DNA of 45,275 bases from CAUPWF01 sp964367905 (GCA_964367905.1 CAYIZP010000025.1:1-45275); one strand, 5' to 3'; positions 8,794-16,976 are shown, numbered from the stretch's first letter. Notes: generated by a model from the letters alone, not told the origin. Translations and numbers: made by a program.

Positions 8794-9561
8794 ATGAAGA
8801 ATTATTTTTCGGTTGAAGGAAAAAAAGGTTTTGTAACAGGAGCAGCACAGGGAATTGGGGAACATTTGGTAGGAGTTCTGGCAGAGCAAGGAGCGGATGT
8901 AGCGATTGTGGATGTCAATCTAGAATTGGCAGAGAAGACAGCGATAAAAATTGCAGAAGCGACAGGTAGGTTGGTGAAGGCGTATCAATGTGATATTACC
9001 AATCAAGAAAGTGTGAATGCTATGATGGCGGCTTATTTGGGGGATTATGAAACCATTGATTTTTGCATCAATAACGCGGGGATTGTGGCATTTGATTCTG
9101 CACTGGAAACTTCGGCAGCAGAATTCAAGAAAATCATTGATGTTGACCTCAATGGTTCGTTCCTGACAGCACGTGCGGCTGCAAAGGTGATGGTGGAACA
9201 GAAGAGACCAGGATCCATAGTTAGTACGGCATCTATGAGTGCATCGGTAATCAATGCACCTCAGACCATTGCCAGTTATTGTGCTGCCAAGGCAGGGCTT
9301 GTGCATCTGACAAAGGGGCTTGCTGTGGAGTGGTGTAAGTATGGAATTCGTGTCAACTGTGTAAGCCCAGGATATATACTGACGGATATCGTACAAGACT
9401 TTTCGGATATGCATGCACAGTGGATGAAGAATTATCCAGAGGGTAGTAGATTAGGACAACCAGAAGATATCGCAGGGGCATACCTGTATTTCATCTCAGA
9501 TGCGGGTAAATATGCTACGGGCACAGAGCTGATTGTTGATGGAGGATATACTTGTTTATAA
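8794..9561 (+). CDS. SDR-family NAD(P)-dependent sugar/polyol dehydrogenase, copy 2
   Basis: A 255-residue short-chain dehydrogenase aligning without gaps to the protein at 6174, with about 45 differences by eye (about 82 % identity). The Rossmann motif TGAAQGIG, INNAG and the Ser149/Tyr162/Lys166 catalytic set are intact, so it should be active. Start 8794 was chosen because GAGAGGAG at 8779-8786 is well placed and the protein then begins MKNYFSV like its twin; a GTG at 8767 would add nine unlike residues. Divergence clusters at residues 206-222 (the helical lid near the substrate), hinting at changed substrate preference. It is monocistronic, with its own promoter at 8561. Confidence 0.88.
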   Translation: MKNYFSVEGKKGFVTGAAQGIGEHLVGVLAEQGADVAIVDVNLELAEKTAIKIAEATGRLVKAYQCDITNQESVNAMMAAYLGDYETIDFCINNAGIVAFDSALETSAAEFKKIIDVDLNGSFLTARAAAKVMVEQKRPGSIVSTASMSASVINAPQTIASYCAAKAGLVHLTKGLAVEWCKYGIRVNCVSPGYILTDIVQDFSDMHAQWMKNYPEGSRLGQPEDIAGAYLYFISDAGKYATGTELIVDGGYTCL

Positions 9562-9575
9562 ATAGGCTAAACCTG

Positions 9576-9611
9576 ATTATACTACTATCATAATTATGAT
9601 AGTAGTATAAT
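9576..9611. promoter_or_regulatory. 36-bp perfect palindrome with TATAAT on both strands
   Basis: Eighteen bases and their exact reverse complement abut with no loop (the centre is CATAATTATG), beginning 14 bp after the SDR stop. Each arm ends in TATAAT, so a -10 box reads out on both strands. It lies 20 bp before the start of the antitoxin remnant at 9631. YefM/Phd antitoxins autorepress by binding promoter palindromes, so this is most likely the old operator; as RNA it would also form a terminator-like stem for the SDR gene. Confidence 0.6.
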
Positions 9612-9630
9612 GATGAAGGGGTTGATAGTT

Positions 9631-9690
9631 ATGCCGCAAATTAGACCGGTTTCAGATTTAAGAAACAATTTTTCTGATATTTCAAGTTGA
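9631..9690 (+). pseudogene. Truncated YefM/Phd-type antitoxin remnant
   Basis: ATG at 9631, preceded by AAGGGG at 9616-9620, opens a 19-codon frame reading MPQIRPVSDLRNNFSDISS and then a TGA. The segment matches the very conserved N-terminus of the type II antitoxin family YefM/Phd (xxxRPVSDLRNNFxxIS), the DNA-binding part. The remaining roughly 60 residues and any RelE/ParE-type toxin are missing; the following AT-rich 80 bases encode nothing recognisable. This is a decayed toxin-antitoxin locus, interpreted from a short but distinctive match. Confidence 0.65.
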
Positions 9691-9770
9691 AAGAAGCACA
9701 AAACGGCATTTTTAGGTATTTTTTAAGATACAAAAAATAGGAAACTTATAATTAATTTTTAATAAGAAGA

Positions 9771-9815
9771 TTGTTAAATCAATAGTTATATGTTATCATA
9801 TAACTATTGATTTAA
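9771..9815 (+). promoter_or_regulatory. Promoter and large operator of the PfkB kinase gene
   Basis: TTGTTA (9771-9776), 17 bases, then TATCAT (9794-9799) form a promoter 48 bp before the kinase start. It is embedded in a perfect inverted repeat with 19-base arms (9774-9792 and 9797-9815) and a TTAT centre. The TATCATAT half-site recurs at four other upstream regions in this window, so this is a probable site for the GntR regulator encoded at 19459. Confidence 0.6.
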
Positions 9816-9846
9816 GCAAAGAAAATTAACGAAAGAGGTGAAAGGA

Positions 9847-10806
9847 ATGGAAAAAATTATTAGAGATGTGTTGACAATAGGAGAAACAATGGCAGCATTT
9901 ACATCGCACGAGAAAATGCCATTAAGATATGCGCATAATTTTGGAATGCGAATTGCAGGAGCGGAGAGTAACACAGCAATTGGATTGGCAAAATTGGGAT
10001 TTCGTACATCATGGGTTAGTAAGATTGGCGAAGATGAGTTTGGTGCTTATATCCTAAATCAAATCAGGTCAGAAGGTGTTGATGTTTCAGAGGTAATCAA
10101 AGATAAGGAACATTCAACAGGTGTAATGTTTAAGCAAACTACAGGAGGTGAAACAAAAGTTTTTTATTACAGAGATAATTCAGCTGCTTCTTATATGATG
10201 AAAGATGACATTTCGTGTGAGTTGATTCAACAATATAAGATGGTTCATTTATCAGGTATTACGCCTATATTGTCTGAGTCTTGTTTGGAGTTAACAGAGA
10301 AGATATTTGAAATTGCAAGAAGAGAAAAGCTTAAGATTAGTTTTGATCCCAATATTAGAAAAAAGCTGTGGAAAGGAAATTCTTATGAAGAGATAATTAA
10401 GAAGTTTGTATTACAAGCTGATATTATTTTGTTAGGAATTGATGAAGCAAATGTCTTATTTCATACTCGGGATACTCAGACTATATTAGATGAATTGTTT
10501 GCAAATGGAAAAGCAGAGTATGTGGGATTAAAAGATGGTGCAAATGGTTCGTGGATAGCAAATCGTAATCAATGTGTACATGTGAAACCATATGAATGTT
10601 GTTGCATAGACCCAATTGGTGCGGGTGATGCGTATAATTCGGGTTTTTTGGCGGGTGTATTGAAGAAATATAATCTAGAGACCATTGGTACAATGGCTAG
10701 TATTTCGGGTGCTCTTGCAACAGAGACAGTTGGAGATATAGAAGGATATCCAACTGAAGAGCAAATGAATATTATATTATCTGGGACGAATGAAGTGGCA
10801 AGATAA
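9847..10806 (+). CDS. PfkB-family sugar kinase (2-keto-3-deoxygluconate kinase-like)
   Basis: A 319-residue ribokinase-fold kinase transferring phosphate from ATP to a sugar or 2-keto-3-deoxy acid. The N-terminal GETMAAF region and GAESNTAIGLAKLG are typical of KDG kinases, and the C-terminal signature PIGAGDAYNSGFLAG carries catalytic Asp261. ATG 9847 is preferred over the in-frame GTG at 9838 because GAGGTG (9835-9840) is the ribosome site. It stands alone between two operator-bearing regions. With the second PfkB gene at 20873 the locus has two such kinases, which may act on different epimers of keto-deoxy acids or on a hexose. Fructokinase is an alternative. Confidence 0.82.
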   Translation: MEKIIRDVLTIGETMAAFTSHEKMPLRYAHNFGMRIAGAESNTAIGLAKLGFRTSWVSKIGEDEFGAYILNQIRSEGVDVSEVIKDKEHSTGVMFKQTTGGETKVFYYRDNSAASYMMKDDISCELIQQYKMVHLSGITPILSESCLELTEKIFEIARREKLKISFDPNIRKKLWKGNSYEEIIKKFVLQADIILLGIDEANVLFHTRDTQTILDELFANGKAEYVGLKDGANGSWIANRNQCVHVKPYECCCIDPIGAGDAYNSGFLAGVLKKYNLETIGTMASISGALATETVGDIEGYPTEEQMNIILSGTNEVAR

Positions 10807-10926
10807 TATATAATGACTATAATATTGAATTAGTAGCTTAGTGTGATATAGTAATATTTGATTAAAACAATAAAATTTTATGCAATATGCACAAAAATAA
10901 CAAAGAAAATATAGTAATTATATCTA

Positions 10927-10955
10927 TTGATTACATTTGTGATATCAGTTATCAT
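10927..10955 (+). promoter_or_regulatory. Promoter/operator of the second ribose-type ABC operon
   Basis: TTGATT (10927-10932), 17 bases, then TATCAT (10950-10955). The -10 box forms the right half of TGATA-tcagt-TATCA (10940-10954), the shared operator motif. It lies 131 bp before the binding-protein start, leaving a leader with a second operator copy. Confidence 0.6.
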
Positions 10956-11003
10956 ATATCTACAACACTCAACAAAAAGAATGACGAAAAAAATGATTGT
11001 ACA

Positions 11004-11026
11004 TATATGATATCAGAAATCATATA
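11004..11026. promoter_or_regulatory. Second operator copy in the leader of the ABC operon
   Basis: Eight-base arms TATATGAT and ATCATATA flank a seven-base centre, in the same family as the promoter-embedded sites. It lies downstream of the promoter at 10927, so it could act as a roadblock or cooperative looping site. It also overlaps a weaker promoter-like pair starting at TTGTAC (10997). Confidence 0.5.
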
Positions 11027-11086
11027 GGTTTTGAGAGGTATATTAATTAGCAAAGCTATTAATAATAATTTTAAGGAGGAAGAGAA

Positions 11087-12088
11087 ATGAGAAAAGGTAT
11101 CAAAAAAGTATTAGCAGCGGCATTAGCACTATCAATGTTGACAACAGTAGGGTGTACAGCAGAACCAGTAGAATCTGAAGCACCAGCAGAATCTAGCCAA
11201 GAAGAAACAGGAGAAAAGGCGGTGGTGGGGTTCATCAACCATAATTTAAATGATCCATTTCAACAGTTCATGTTATTAGGTGGAGAGGAGACTGCGGCTT
11301 CTTTAGGATATGAGTTTGTAAGTGGTTCAGCAGAGGATGATCCAATGCAAGAGCAAGAATTAATCAGAAACTTTGCAAGTCAAGGAGTAACATTGTTAGT
11401 TTTAGGAGCAACTACAAAGGAATCAGGTGAAGCTGCGATAGAATTAGCACATGAGTTGGGGATGAAAGTTGTTACTATGGATTCAATTCAGCCTGATTCA
11501 GAAGCAGATTGTCAAGTTGGTGGAGATGACGAGGCGGCTGGTTACATTGCTGGAATACAATTGGCAGAGGCTATTGGTGGAGAAGGTCAAGTTGCAATTG
11601 CTAAATATCCAAGTCCAATTCCACCATCAGAAGATCGCGTGGCTGGTTTCTATAGAGCATTTGAAGAATATCCTGGAATCGAAGTAATTGCAGAAGATGG
11701 ACCAGATGCGGATCCTGTAGCAGCGCAAACGTGGACAACCGACATTATTCAAGCACATCCAGATGTAAAAGGATTTATTTCAATCATGGATATTCATGGA
11801 TTAGGAATAACTAGAGGTGTAGAAAATGCTGGAAAAGAAAATGATATCTCAGTTGTTACAGTTGTTGAATCAGAGGATTCATATACGGAACTACAAAAAG
11901 AATCATCGCCTTTAAAAAGTGTAGTTGCGATGCATTCATACAACTACGGAGCAGTTTCAGTATTTATGTTGGATAGGATGGAGCAAGGAAGACCAGTACC
12001 AACTGTGGTAAAGACGACTGGTGTTGCTGTAACTGCTGAAAATGTAGATACATACATGGATTTGATTAAGGCACAGACAGTAGAATAA
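11087..12088 (+). CDS. Sugar ABC transporter substrate-binding lipoprotein (ribose type)
   Basis: A 333-residue periplasmic-binding-fold protein with a lipoprotein signal: basic MRKGIKK, a hydrophobic core and lipobox TVGC with Cys23. The mature domain begins KAVVGFINHNLNDPFQQF, the classic opening of ribose/galactose-type binding proteins, and continues through VGGDDEAAGYIAGIQLAEAIGGEGQVAI. AAGGAGG precedes the start by 8 bases. It heads an operon with a double ATPase, one permease and an enolase-superfamily enzyme, so the ligand may be a sugar acid or anhydrosugar destined for that enzyme. The ligand is unknown. Confidence 0.88.
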   Translation: MRKGIKKVLAAALALSMLTTVGCTAEPVESEAPAESSQEETGEKAVVGFINHNLNDPFQQFMLLGGEETAASLGYEFVSGSAEDDPMQEQELIRNFASQGVTLLVLGATTKESGEAAIELAHELGMKVVTMDSIQPDSEADCQVGGDDEAAGYIAGIQLAEAIGGEGQVAIAKYPSPIPPSEDRVAGFYRAFEEYPGIEVIAEDGPDADPVAAQTWTTDIIQAHPDVKGFISIMDIHGLGITRGVENAGKENDISVVTVVESEDSYTELQKESSPLKSVVAMHSYNYGAVSVFMLDRMEQGRPVPTVVKTTGVAVTAENVDTYMDLIKAQTVE

Positions 12089-12095
12089 TAGTACA

Positions 12096-12136
12096 AGAGA
12101 TATAAGACTCGACTATTGTTCGGGTCTTATATCTTT
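12096..12136 (+). terminator. Intercistronic hairpin after the binding-protein gene
   Basis: A stem of 14 bases with one G-U wobble (12098-12111 with 12121-12134, extendable by two) closes a nine-base loop directly after the binding-protein stop. No T-run follows, so partial termination or mRNA 3'-end protection is more likely than full termination. Such hairpins usually raise binding-protein output relative to ATPase and permease. Confidence 0.55.
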
Positions 12137-12189
12137 GTGGGAAAAGTATGTGCGAGTTGAATAGAAGAATGAAAGATGAGGAAATGATT

Positions 12190-13725
12190 ATGGGTGATCA
12201 GGCTTTAGAACTTAACCATATATATAAGTCTTTTGGTGGTGTACATGCACTTACAGATATGAGTCTAACATTTAAGAAAGGTGAAATAACCGGCTTATGT
12301 GGATCCAACGGAGCAGGAAAATCGACCTTGCTAAATATTATATTTGGTGTGTATTCTCAAGATAAAGGTGAGATTATAGTAGATGGAAAACATGTGACAA
12401 AAAATAGTCCTATTATAGCACAAGAGAGTGGAATGAGTATTATCTTCCAACATAGACGATTAATGGAGCAAATGACGGTGGCCGAAAATATATTTATTGA
12501 TAGGATGCCGAAAAAGAATGGAAAAATTGATTACATAAAAATGCAAAATGATGCAAATGAATTATTAAAAGAGCTCGCTTTAGAGATCGACCCAAGACAG
12601 AATGTTTCTGAGTTATCAACAGAAGAGAAACAACTGGTTGAGATTGTAAAGGCTTATTCGAAGAATCCAAGTATATTTTTGATGGATGAGCCAACTTCAG
12701 CACTACGTCAAAATGGTGTTGAGATGATGTTTGAAATTATGCGAAAGCTTAAGAGCAAAGGTGCTGCTGTGGTGTTTATATCACATAGATTGAAAGAAGT
12801 GCTAGAGATTTGCGACAATATAGCAGTAATCAAGGATGGAACGTTTGTAATAGGTGGAAAGACTGAAGAATTCACAGCTAGTGCATTGGTGGATGCTATG
12901 TCTGGAAATCTTGGTAAGAAAGATGTTAATGTAAAGAAGAACGCAGAAGGCGCTACGATAAAGAATGAGATCGCCTTGGAAGATAGAATTATTAGAGATA
13001 GAAAATTGTTACAGGTCGAGAACTTGACAACAGCGAATGCGAAGGGTGTTAATTTTGATTTGCATCCAGGTGAAATTGTAGGATTTGTAGGGTTGGGTGG
13101 ATCTGGAGTGCAGGATGTATTCGATCACCTTTTTGGAATGATTCCAAGAAATAGCGGTACAGTCAAATTGAATGACAAAGAAATTAATGTTAAAAATCCA
13201 ATTCAAGCGATAAAAGAAGGAATTGGGTATGTTCCAGAAGATCGACAATTATGTGGCGAATTTCTTGGAATGAAGGTAAAAGACAATATATGTATTACAA
13301 AAGGACAAAAAAGACATTATTTCTCCAAGATAAGAGAAGCAGAAGAAAAAAAAGTCACGGAAGAGTATATTAAGAGCCTCGGAATAAAAACTCCTTCAGG
13401 TGAGGTGCCTATTTCATCTTTATCAGGAGGAAACCAGCAAAAGGCAATTATAGCAAAATGGTTGTATACAGATGTTGATGTATTTGTCTTGAATGAGCCA
13501 ACTGCTGGTATTGATGTTGCGGCTAAAACCGAGATGATTGAGTTTATCAAAGAATTATCTGGTTTAGGCAAGGGGATTTTATACACCACATCGTATATTA
13601 CCGAATTGATGGATGTTGCAGATAGAATTATCATAGTTTACAAAGGTCAAATCATTAAAGAATATGAAAAAAAAGAATTTGATCATAATAAAATATTCCT
13701 AGGTATCAATGGGATAGAAGAGTAG
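12190..13725 (+). CDS. Sugar ABC transporter ATPase, two NBDs (RbsA type)
   Basis: A double nucleotide-binding protein of 511 residues from ATG 12190, chosen because GAGG (12178-12181) is correctly spaced and the first strand then begins as in relatives; ATG 12148 would add 14 residues. Domain 1 has Walker A GSNGAGKST, signature-region LSTEEKQLVEI and Walker B FLMDEPTSAL. Domain 2 has a Walker A lacking GK-S/T (GLGGSGVQD), signature LSGGNQQKA and a Walker B reading VLNEPTAGID with Asn replacing the usual Asp. One degenerate site is common in this family. It energises the single permease that follows. Confidence 0.9.
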   Translation: MGDQALELNHIYKSFGGVHALTDMSLTFKKGEITGLCGSNGAGKSTLLNIIFGVYSQDKGEIIVDGKHVTKNSPIIAQESGMSIIFQHRRLMEQMTVAENIFIDRMPKKNGKIDYIKMQNDANELLKELALEIDPRQNVSELSTEEKQLVEIVKAYSKNPSIFLMDEPTSALRQNGVEMMFEIMRKLKSKGAAVVFISHRLKEVLEICDNIAVIKDGTFVIGGKTEEFTASALVDAMSGNLGKKDVNVKKNAEGATIKNEIALEDRIIRDRKLLQVENLTTANAKGVNFDLHPGEIVGFVGLGGSGVQDVFDHLFGMIPRNSGTVKLNDKEINVKNPIQAIKEGIGYVPEDRQLCGEFLGMKVKDNICITKGQKRHYFSKIREAEEKKVTEEYIKSLGIKTPSGEVPISSLSGGNQQKAIIAKWLYTDVDVFVLNEPTAGIDVAAKTEMIEFIKELSGLGKGILYTTSYITELMDVADRIIIVYKGQIIKEYEKKEFDHNKIFLGINGIEE

Positions 13726-13738
13726 AGAGGTGAGTGAG

Positions 13739-14713
13739 ATGGAAAAATTAAAGGGTAAGAAATTCATGGCAGGACCTGTCAATGCGACACAGAGTTATAT
13801 AATGAAATTAGTAATAGCAGTAATCGTATTATATATTGGTATGGCGATCACGATTCCGTATTTTTTTGAATTCAACAATTTTATTAATATTTTAAATGCA
13901 ATGGCTATTAATGGAATTATAGCATTTGGTATGACATTAGTTATTATAACAGGAGCAATTGACTTATCGGTGGGATCATTGGTGGCGCTCACAAGCGTAA
14001 TTATCTGTGAACTTATCAATATGGGCATAAATCCTTGGTTGTCTGTACTAGCAGCAATGTTAGCATGTGTAGGTGTTGGATTAGTGAATGCTTTCTTTAT
14101 TGCTAAATTAAAGATTACAGCATTTATTATCACAATGGGAACTATGAATGTAGCGCGTGGACTTGCTTATATTATAATAGGTGGAAAACCAAAACCATTT
14201 GAAGCTGAGAGCATTCGTTTTTTCGGTAGATTGAGGATATTTGGCGTTATCCCATTTGCAGTTGTGGTTGTTCTTGTTCTATTAGTTGTTACTTGGTATG
14301 TTCTTAAATATACACAATTTGGACGGAACGTCTATGCGATTGGTAATAATGCAGAGACAGCACGTTTATCAGGAATAAATGTCTTGAAAACTCAAACTTT
14401 GGTATTTGTAATAATGGGTATATTTAGTTCAGTAGCGGGATTTTTATTGACAGCACAGTCCTATTCAGGAATACCTCAAGCAGGAGAAGGATATGAGTTA
14501 GATGCAATCACAGCGGTAGTACTTGGGGGAACTGCAATGACAGGCGGGTCAGGAACAGTTCTTGGAACAATGTTAGGGGCTTTTGTAGTTGCAGTAGTTA
14601 TAAATGGGATGAATCTTACAAGTGTACCATATTTTTATCAGCTTTTAGTAAAAGGAATTATTGTAATAATTGCAATGGTTATTGCACAAACGCGTACGAG
14701 AAGAAAGAAATAA
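13739..14713 (+). CDS. Sugar ABC transporter permease (RbsC type)
   Basis: A 324-residue integral membrane protein with about ten hydrophobic segments and the family motif TGAIDLSVGSLVALTSV followed by AFIITMGTMNVARGLAYI. The C-terminal loop LDAITAVVLGGTAMTGGSGTVLGTMLGA is typical of RbsC. ATG 13739 was taken rather than the in-frame GTG at 13730 because GAGAGG (13725-13730) is the ribosome site. It is the only permease of this system, so a homodimer is expected. It lies 13 bp after the ATPase stop. Confidence 0.9.
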   Translation: MEKLKGKKFMAGPVNATQSYIMKLVIAVIVLYIGMAITIPYFFEFNNFINILNAMAINGIIAFGMTLVIITGAIDLSVGSLVALTSVIICELINMGINPWLSVLAAMLACVGVGLVNAFFIAKLKITAFIITMGTMNVARGLAYIIIGGKPKPFEAESIRFFGRLRIFGVIPFAVVVVLVLLVVTWYVLKYTQFGRNVYAIGNNAETARLSGINVLKTQTLVFVIMGIFSSVAGFLLTAQSYSGIPQAGEGYELDAITAVVLGGTAMTGGSGTVLGTMLGAFVVAVVINGMNLTSVPYFYQLLVKGIIVIIAMVIAQTRTRRKK

Positions 14714-14753
14714 TGAACCTAAAATAATTTAGCAAAATGGAAGGAGGAAGAAA

Positions 14754-15896
14754 ATGCAGATTAAAGATGTTATTGTACATAAAATTAGTGCACCAATAGA
14801 TGAGCCTTTTCAGTTTTCACAGGGGTGGGTATACAAGAGAAGTTCAGTGATAGTAGAAGTAATTGGTGAGAATGGAATGAGTGGATTTGGTGAGTGCCTT
14901 TGTCATGGACAGCAGTCTCCAGAAATGGCAGCAGCAGTTATCGAGAGTTGCTATAAGGAAGAAGTGATAGGAAAAGAAAGTCTTGATGTGGAAGTTATAT
15001 GGGAAACGCTATATAATAAAGCACGCCCATTTGGACAGATGGGGATTACTATGAATGCGTTGAGTGGGCTTGATATTGCATTATGGGATCTTAATGGTAA
15101 GCAATTGAATCAGCCAATTAGTAGACTGATAGGTGGGAGGTTTCGCGAGAAACTCACTGCATATGCAACGGGATTTTATCGTGTGAAAGGTGGAGTGTAT
15201 CCAGACGACGCGGTTAAGGAAGCGTTAGCATTTAAAAAGGCGGGATTCAAGGGGATGAAGCTAAAAGTAGGATTTACTCCTGAGACAGATATCGAATATA
15301 TTAAGGCCGTCCGAGAAGCCGTAGGACCAGATATCATGTTAATGGCTGATTTTAACGCATGTTATTCTCAAGCTGTAGCACGTAGAATCGTACTCGAATT
15401 AGAAGCAGAGAAAATATATTTTTTCGAGGAGTTGTTAGCGCCAGAAGACGTGGAGGGTTACAAGGCAATTAGAAACTTAACTAGTGCATATATTGCAGCA
15501 GGTGAAGAAATATTTGGGAAAATATCAATGAATCATTGGCTGAAAAATGGAGCACTAGATATATACCAACCTGACTTGTGTTCGGCAGGAGGTTTCACGG
15601 AATGCAAGAAAATGGCAGCAATAGCTCAGGCAAATAATACGGCAATTATGCCTCATGCTTGGGGGTCGGGAATTGGTTTGGCAGCAGCGTTGCAATTTTT
15701 AGCAACATTGCCCCCAACACCTTTATGCCAGATGCCAGATGAGCCGATGCTAGAATGTGATAGATCGAATCATCCATTCAGAACGGAGTTAATAAATGAT
15801 GGCATCAAAATCCAAGATGGATGTATATATGTGCCGGATAAGCCTGGTATAGGTGTAGATGTCAATAAAGATATATTATACAAATTTAAAATTTAA
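14754..15896 (+). CDS. Enolase-superfamily acid-sugar dehydratase or cycloisomerase
   Basis: A 380-residue mandelate racemase/muconate lactonizing enzyme family member, with an N-terminal capping domain then a barrel. The catalytic set can be placed: Lys169-x-Lys171 (KLK), metal ligands Asp199, Glu225 and Glu251, and the Asp274 (YQPDLC)/His301 (MPHAWGSG) dyad. This is the mandelate-racemase-subgroup pattern that abstracts a proton next to a carboxylate. Substrates in the subgroup include aldonic acids and 3,6-anhydrogalactonate, both yielding 2-keto-3-deoxy acids. The nearby keto-deoxy kinases, aldolase and aldehyde dehydrogenase fit a 3,6-anhydrogalactonate cycloisomerase or galactonate-type dehydratase; which one is inference. 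It ends the operon, followed by a terminator. Confidence 0.82.
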   Translation: MQIKDVIVHKISAPIDEPFQFSQGWVYKRSSVIVEVIGENGMSGFGECLCHGQQSPEMAAAVIESCYKEEVIGKESLDVEVIWETLYNKARPFGQMGITMNALSGLDIALWDLNGKQLNQPISRLIGGRFREKLTAYATGFYRVKGGVYPDDAVKEALAFKKAGFKGMKLKVGFTPETDIEYIKAVREAVGPDIMLMADFNACYSQAVARRIVLELEAEKIYFFEELLAPEDVEGYKAIRNLTSAYIAAGEEIFGKISMNHWLKNGALDIYQPDLCSAGGFTECKKMAAIAQANNTAIMPHAWGSGIGLAAALQFLATLPPTPLCQMPDEPMLECDRSNHPFRTELINDGIKIQDGCIYVPDKPGIGVDVNKDILYKFKI

Positions 15897-15900
15897 ATCC

Positions 15901-15936
15901 AAACAGGAGCAATCGTGAAACATGCTCCTGTTTTTT
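15901..15936 (+). terminator. Rho-independent terminator
   Basis: An 11-base perfect stem, AAACAGGAGCA and TGCTCCTGTTT, with an 11-base loop and a T-run through 15936, located 5 bp after the enolase-superfamily gene. It ends the second ribose-type operon. Confidence 0.9.
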
Positions 15937-15983
15937 GTTTATTATGCATAAAAAGACAAATTATATATTGTATAATTTGTCTA

Positions 15984-16014
15984 TTGATAAAAGATATGAT
16001 ATAAGTTATCATAT
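15984..16014 (+). promoter_or_regulatory. Promoter/operator of the CUT1 importer operon
   Basis: TTGATA (15984-15989), 17 bases, TATCAT (16007-16012). The operator is the best copy in the window: ATATGATA-taagt-TATCATAT (15994-16014), eight perfect bases per arm. A weaker AGATA/TCAGATAT copy may lie at 16022-16040. Binding would cover the -10 box and block transcription of the permease genes from 16080. Confidence 0.7.
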
Positions 16015-16079
16015 AAGTCAACAGATAACATATCAGATATCTTAAGAATTAAAATTGATCAGATGAAAGGAAAGTTAGA

Positions 16080-16976
16080 ATGACTGGGAAAACAAAAAGA
16101 AAGATAAGAGAAAATTTAGTCGGGTATTCATTTATATCGATATCATGCATTGGGTTTCTCGCATTTATGGCATTTCCACTATGCTACTCCTTGTTTATCA
16201 GCTTCATGGACTGGAGCATGTTTAAAGGGTTAGAGGGATCGACATTTATCGGAATACAGAATTACGTAGACGCATTATCGCATGATTATTTTACAACTGG
16301 TTTTGTGAACAATATGATCTTGATGGTATTGGTAGTTCCAATCCTAATGGTTTTATCACTAGTAATTGCGAACTTGCTCAATCAGAAGATATTTGCAAGA
16401 GGACTCTTGAGAGCGGTTTACTTCATGCCTTACATAGCAGTAACAACAGCTTCCGCATTGGTATTCTCAGGGGTGTTTCATCCAGAGTATGGTCCAATCA
16501 ATAGCACCTTAATGGCATTGGGAATTGAGAATCCACCAGGGTGGGCAGTGAGTTCCGCATGGGCGGTACCTACCATTGCAATCTTCCTAATATGGAAGAA
16601 CATCGGTTATTGTATCGTTATTTATCTAGCGAGCCTTCAAGGGATTTCAGCTTCTTATTATGAGGCGGCAGCAATCGATGGGGCCTCCAAGTTCCAGCAG
16701 TTTATGAGAATTACAGTTCCACTTATCTCGCCTACGACATTCTTCTTATTGATTACGAATGTCATCTACGCATTCCGGACCTTTGAGGAAGCGCAGATCT
16801 TGACGGAGGGTGGACCAGGGTATTCATCATTTACCATGATATTCTCAATCTACCGTTCAGGATTCGTAGATTTCGATATGGGATTCGCTTCGGCACAAGC
16901 TTGGTTGTACTTCTTGATGGTAATGATAGTTACCTTGGTACAATTCTGGGGACAGAAAAAATGGGTTAAATATTAA
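16080..16976 (+). CDS. Oligosaccharide ABC transporter permease (MalF/UgpA, CUT1)
   Basis: A 298-residue membrane protein with six predicted helices and the cytoplasmic EAA loop EAAAIDGASKFQQFMRITVPL that contacts the ATPase. CUT1 systems import oligosaccharides or sugar derivatives. It is followed 10 bp later by its partner permease and then by the binding lipoprotein, but no ATPase gene lies in the cluster, so a shared MsmX/MsmK-type ATPase elsewhere is expected. The promoter at 15984 carries the GntR-type operator, tying uptake to the intracellular glycosidases downstream. Confidence 0.92.
   Translation: MTGKTKRKIRENLVGYSFISISCIGFLAFMAFPLCYSLFISFMDWSMFKGLEGSTFIGIQNYVDALSHDYFTTGFVNNMILMVLVVPILMVLSLVIANLLNQKIFARGLLRAVYFMPYIAVTTASALVFSGVFHPEYGPINSTLMALGIENPPGWAVSSAWAVPTIAIFLIWKNIGYCIVIYLASLQGISASYYEAAAIDGASKFQQFMRITVPLISPTTFFLLITNVIYAFRTFEEAQILTEGGPGYSSFTMIFSIYRSGFVDFDMGFASAQAWLYFLMVMIVTLVQFWGQKKWVKY

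Noticed and set aside
8920..9414. Long minus-strand ORF (164 codons) inside SDR copy 2
   Set aside because: It is antisense to a clearly conserved SDR gene, has no ribosome site and its composition is a mirror of the coding strand.
9774..9815. Large perfect inverted repeat considered as a terminator
   Set aside because: It is AT-rich, has no T-run, contains a good promoter and shares the TATCATAT half-site with other promoters, so an operator reading is better.
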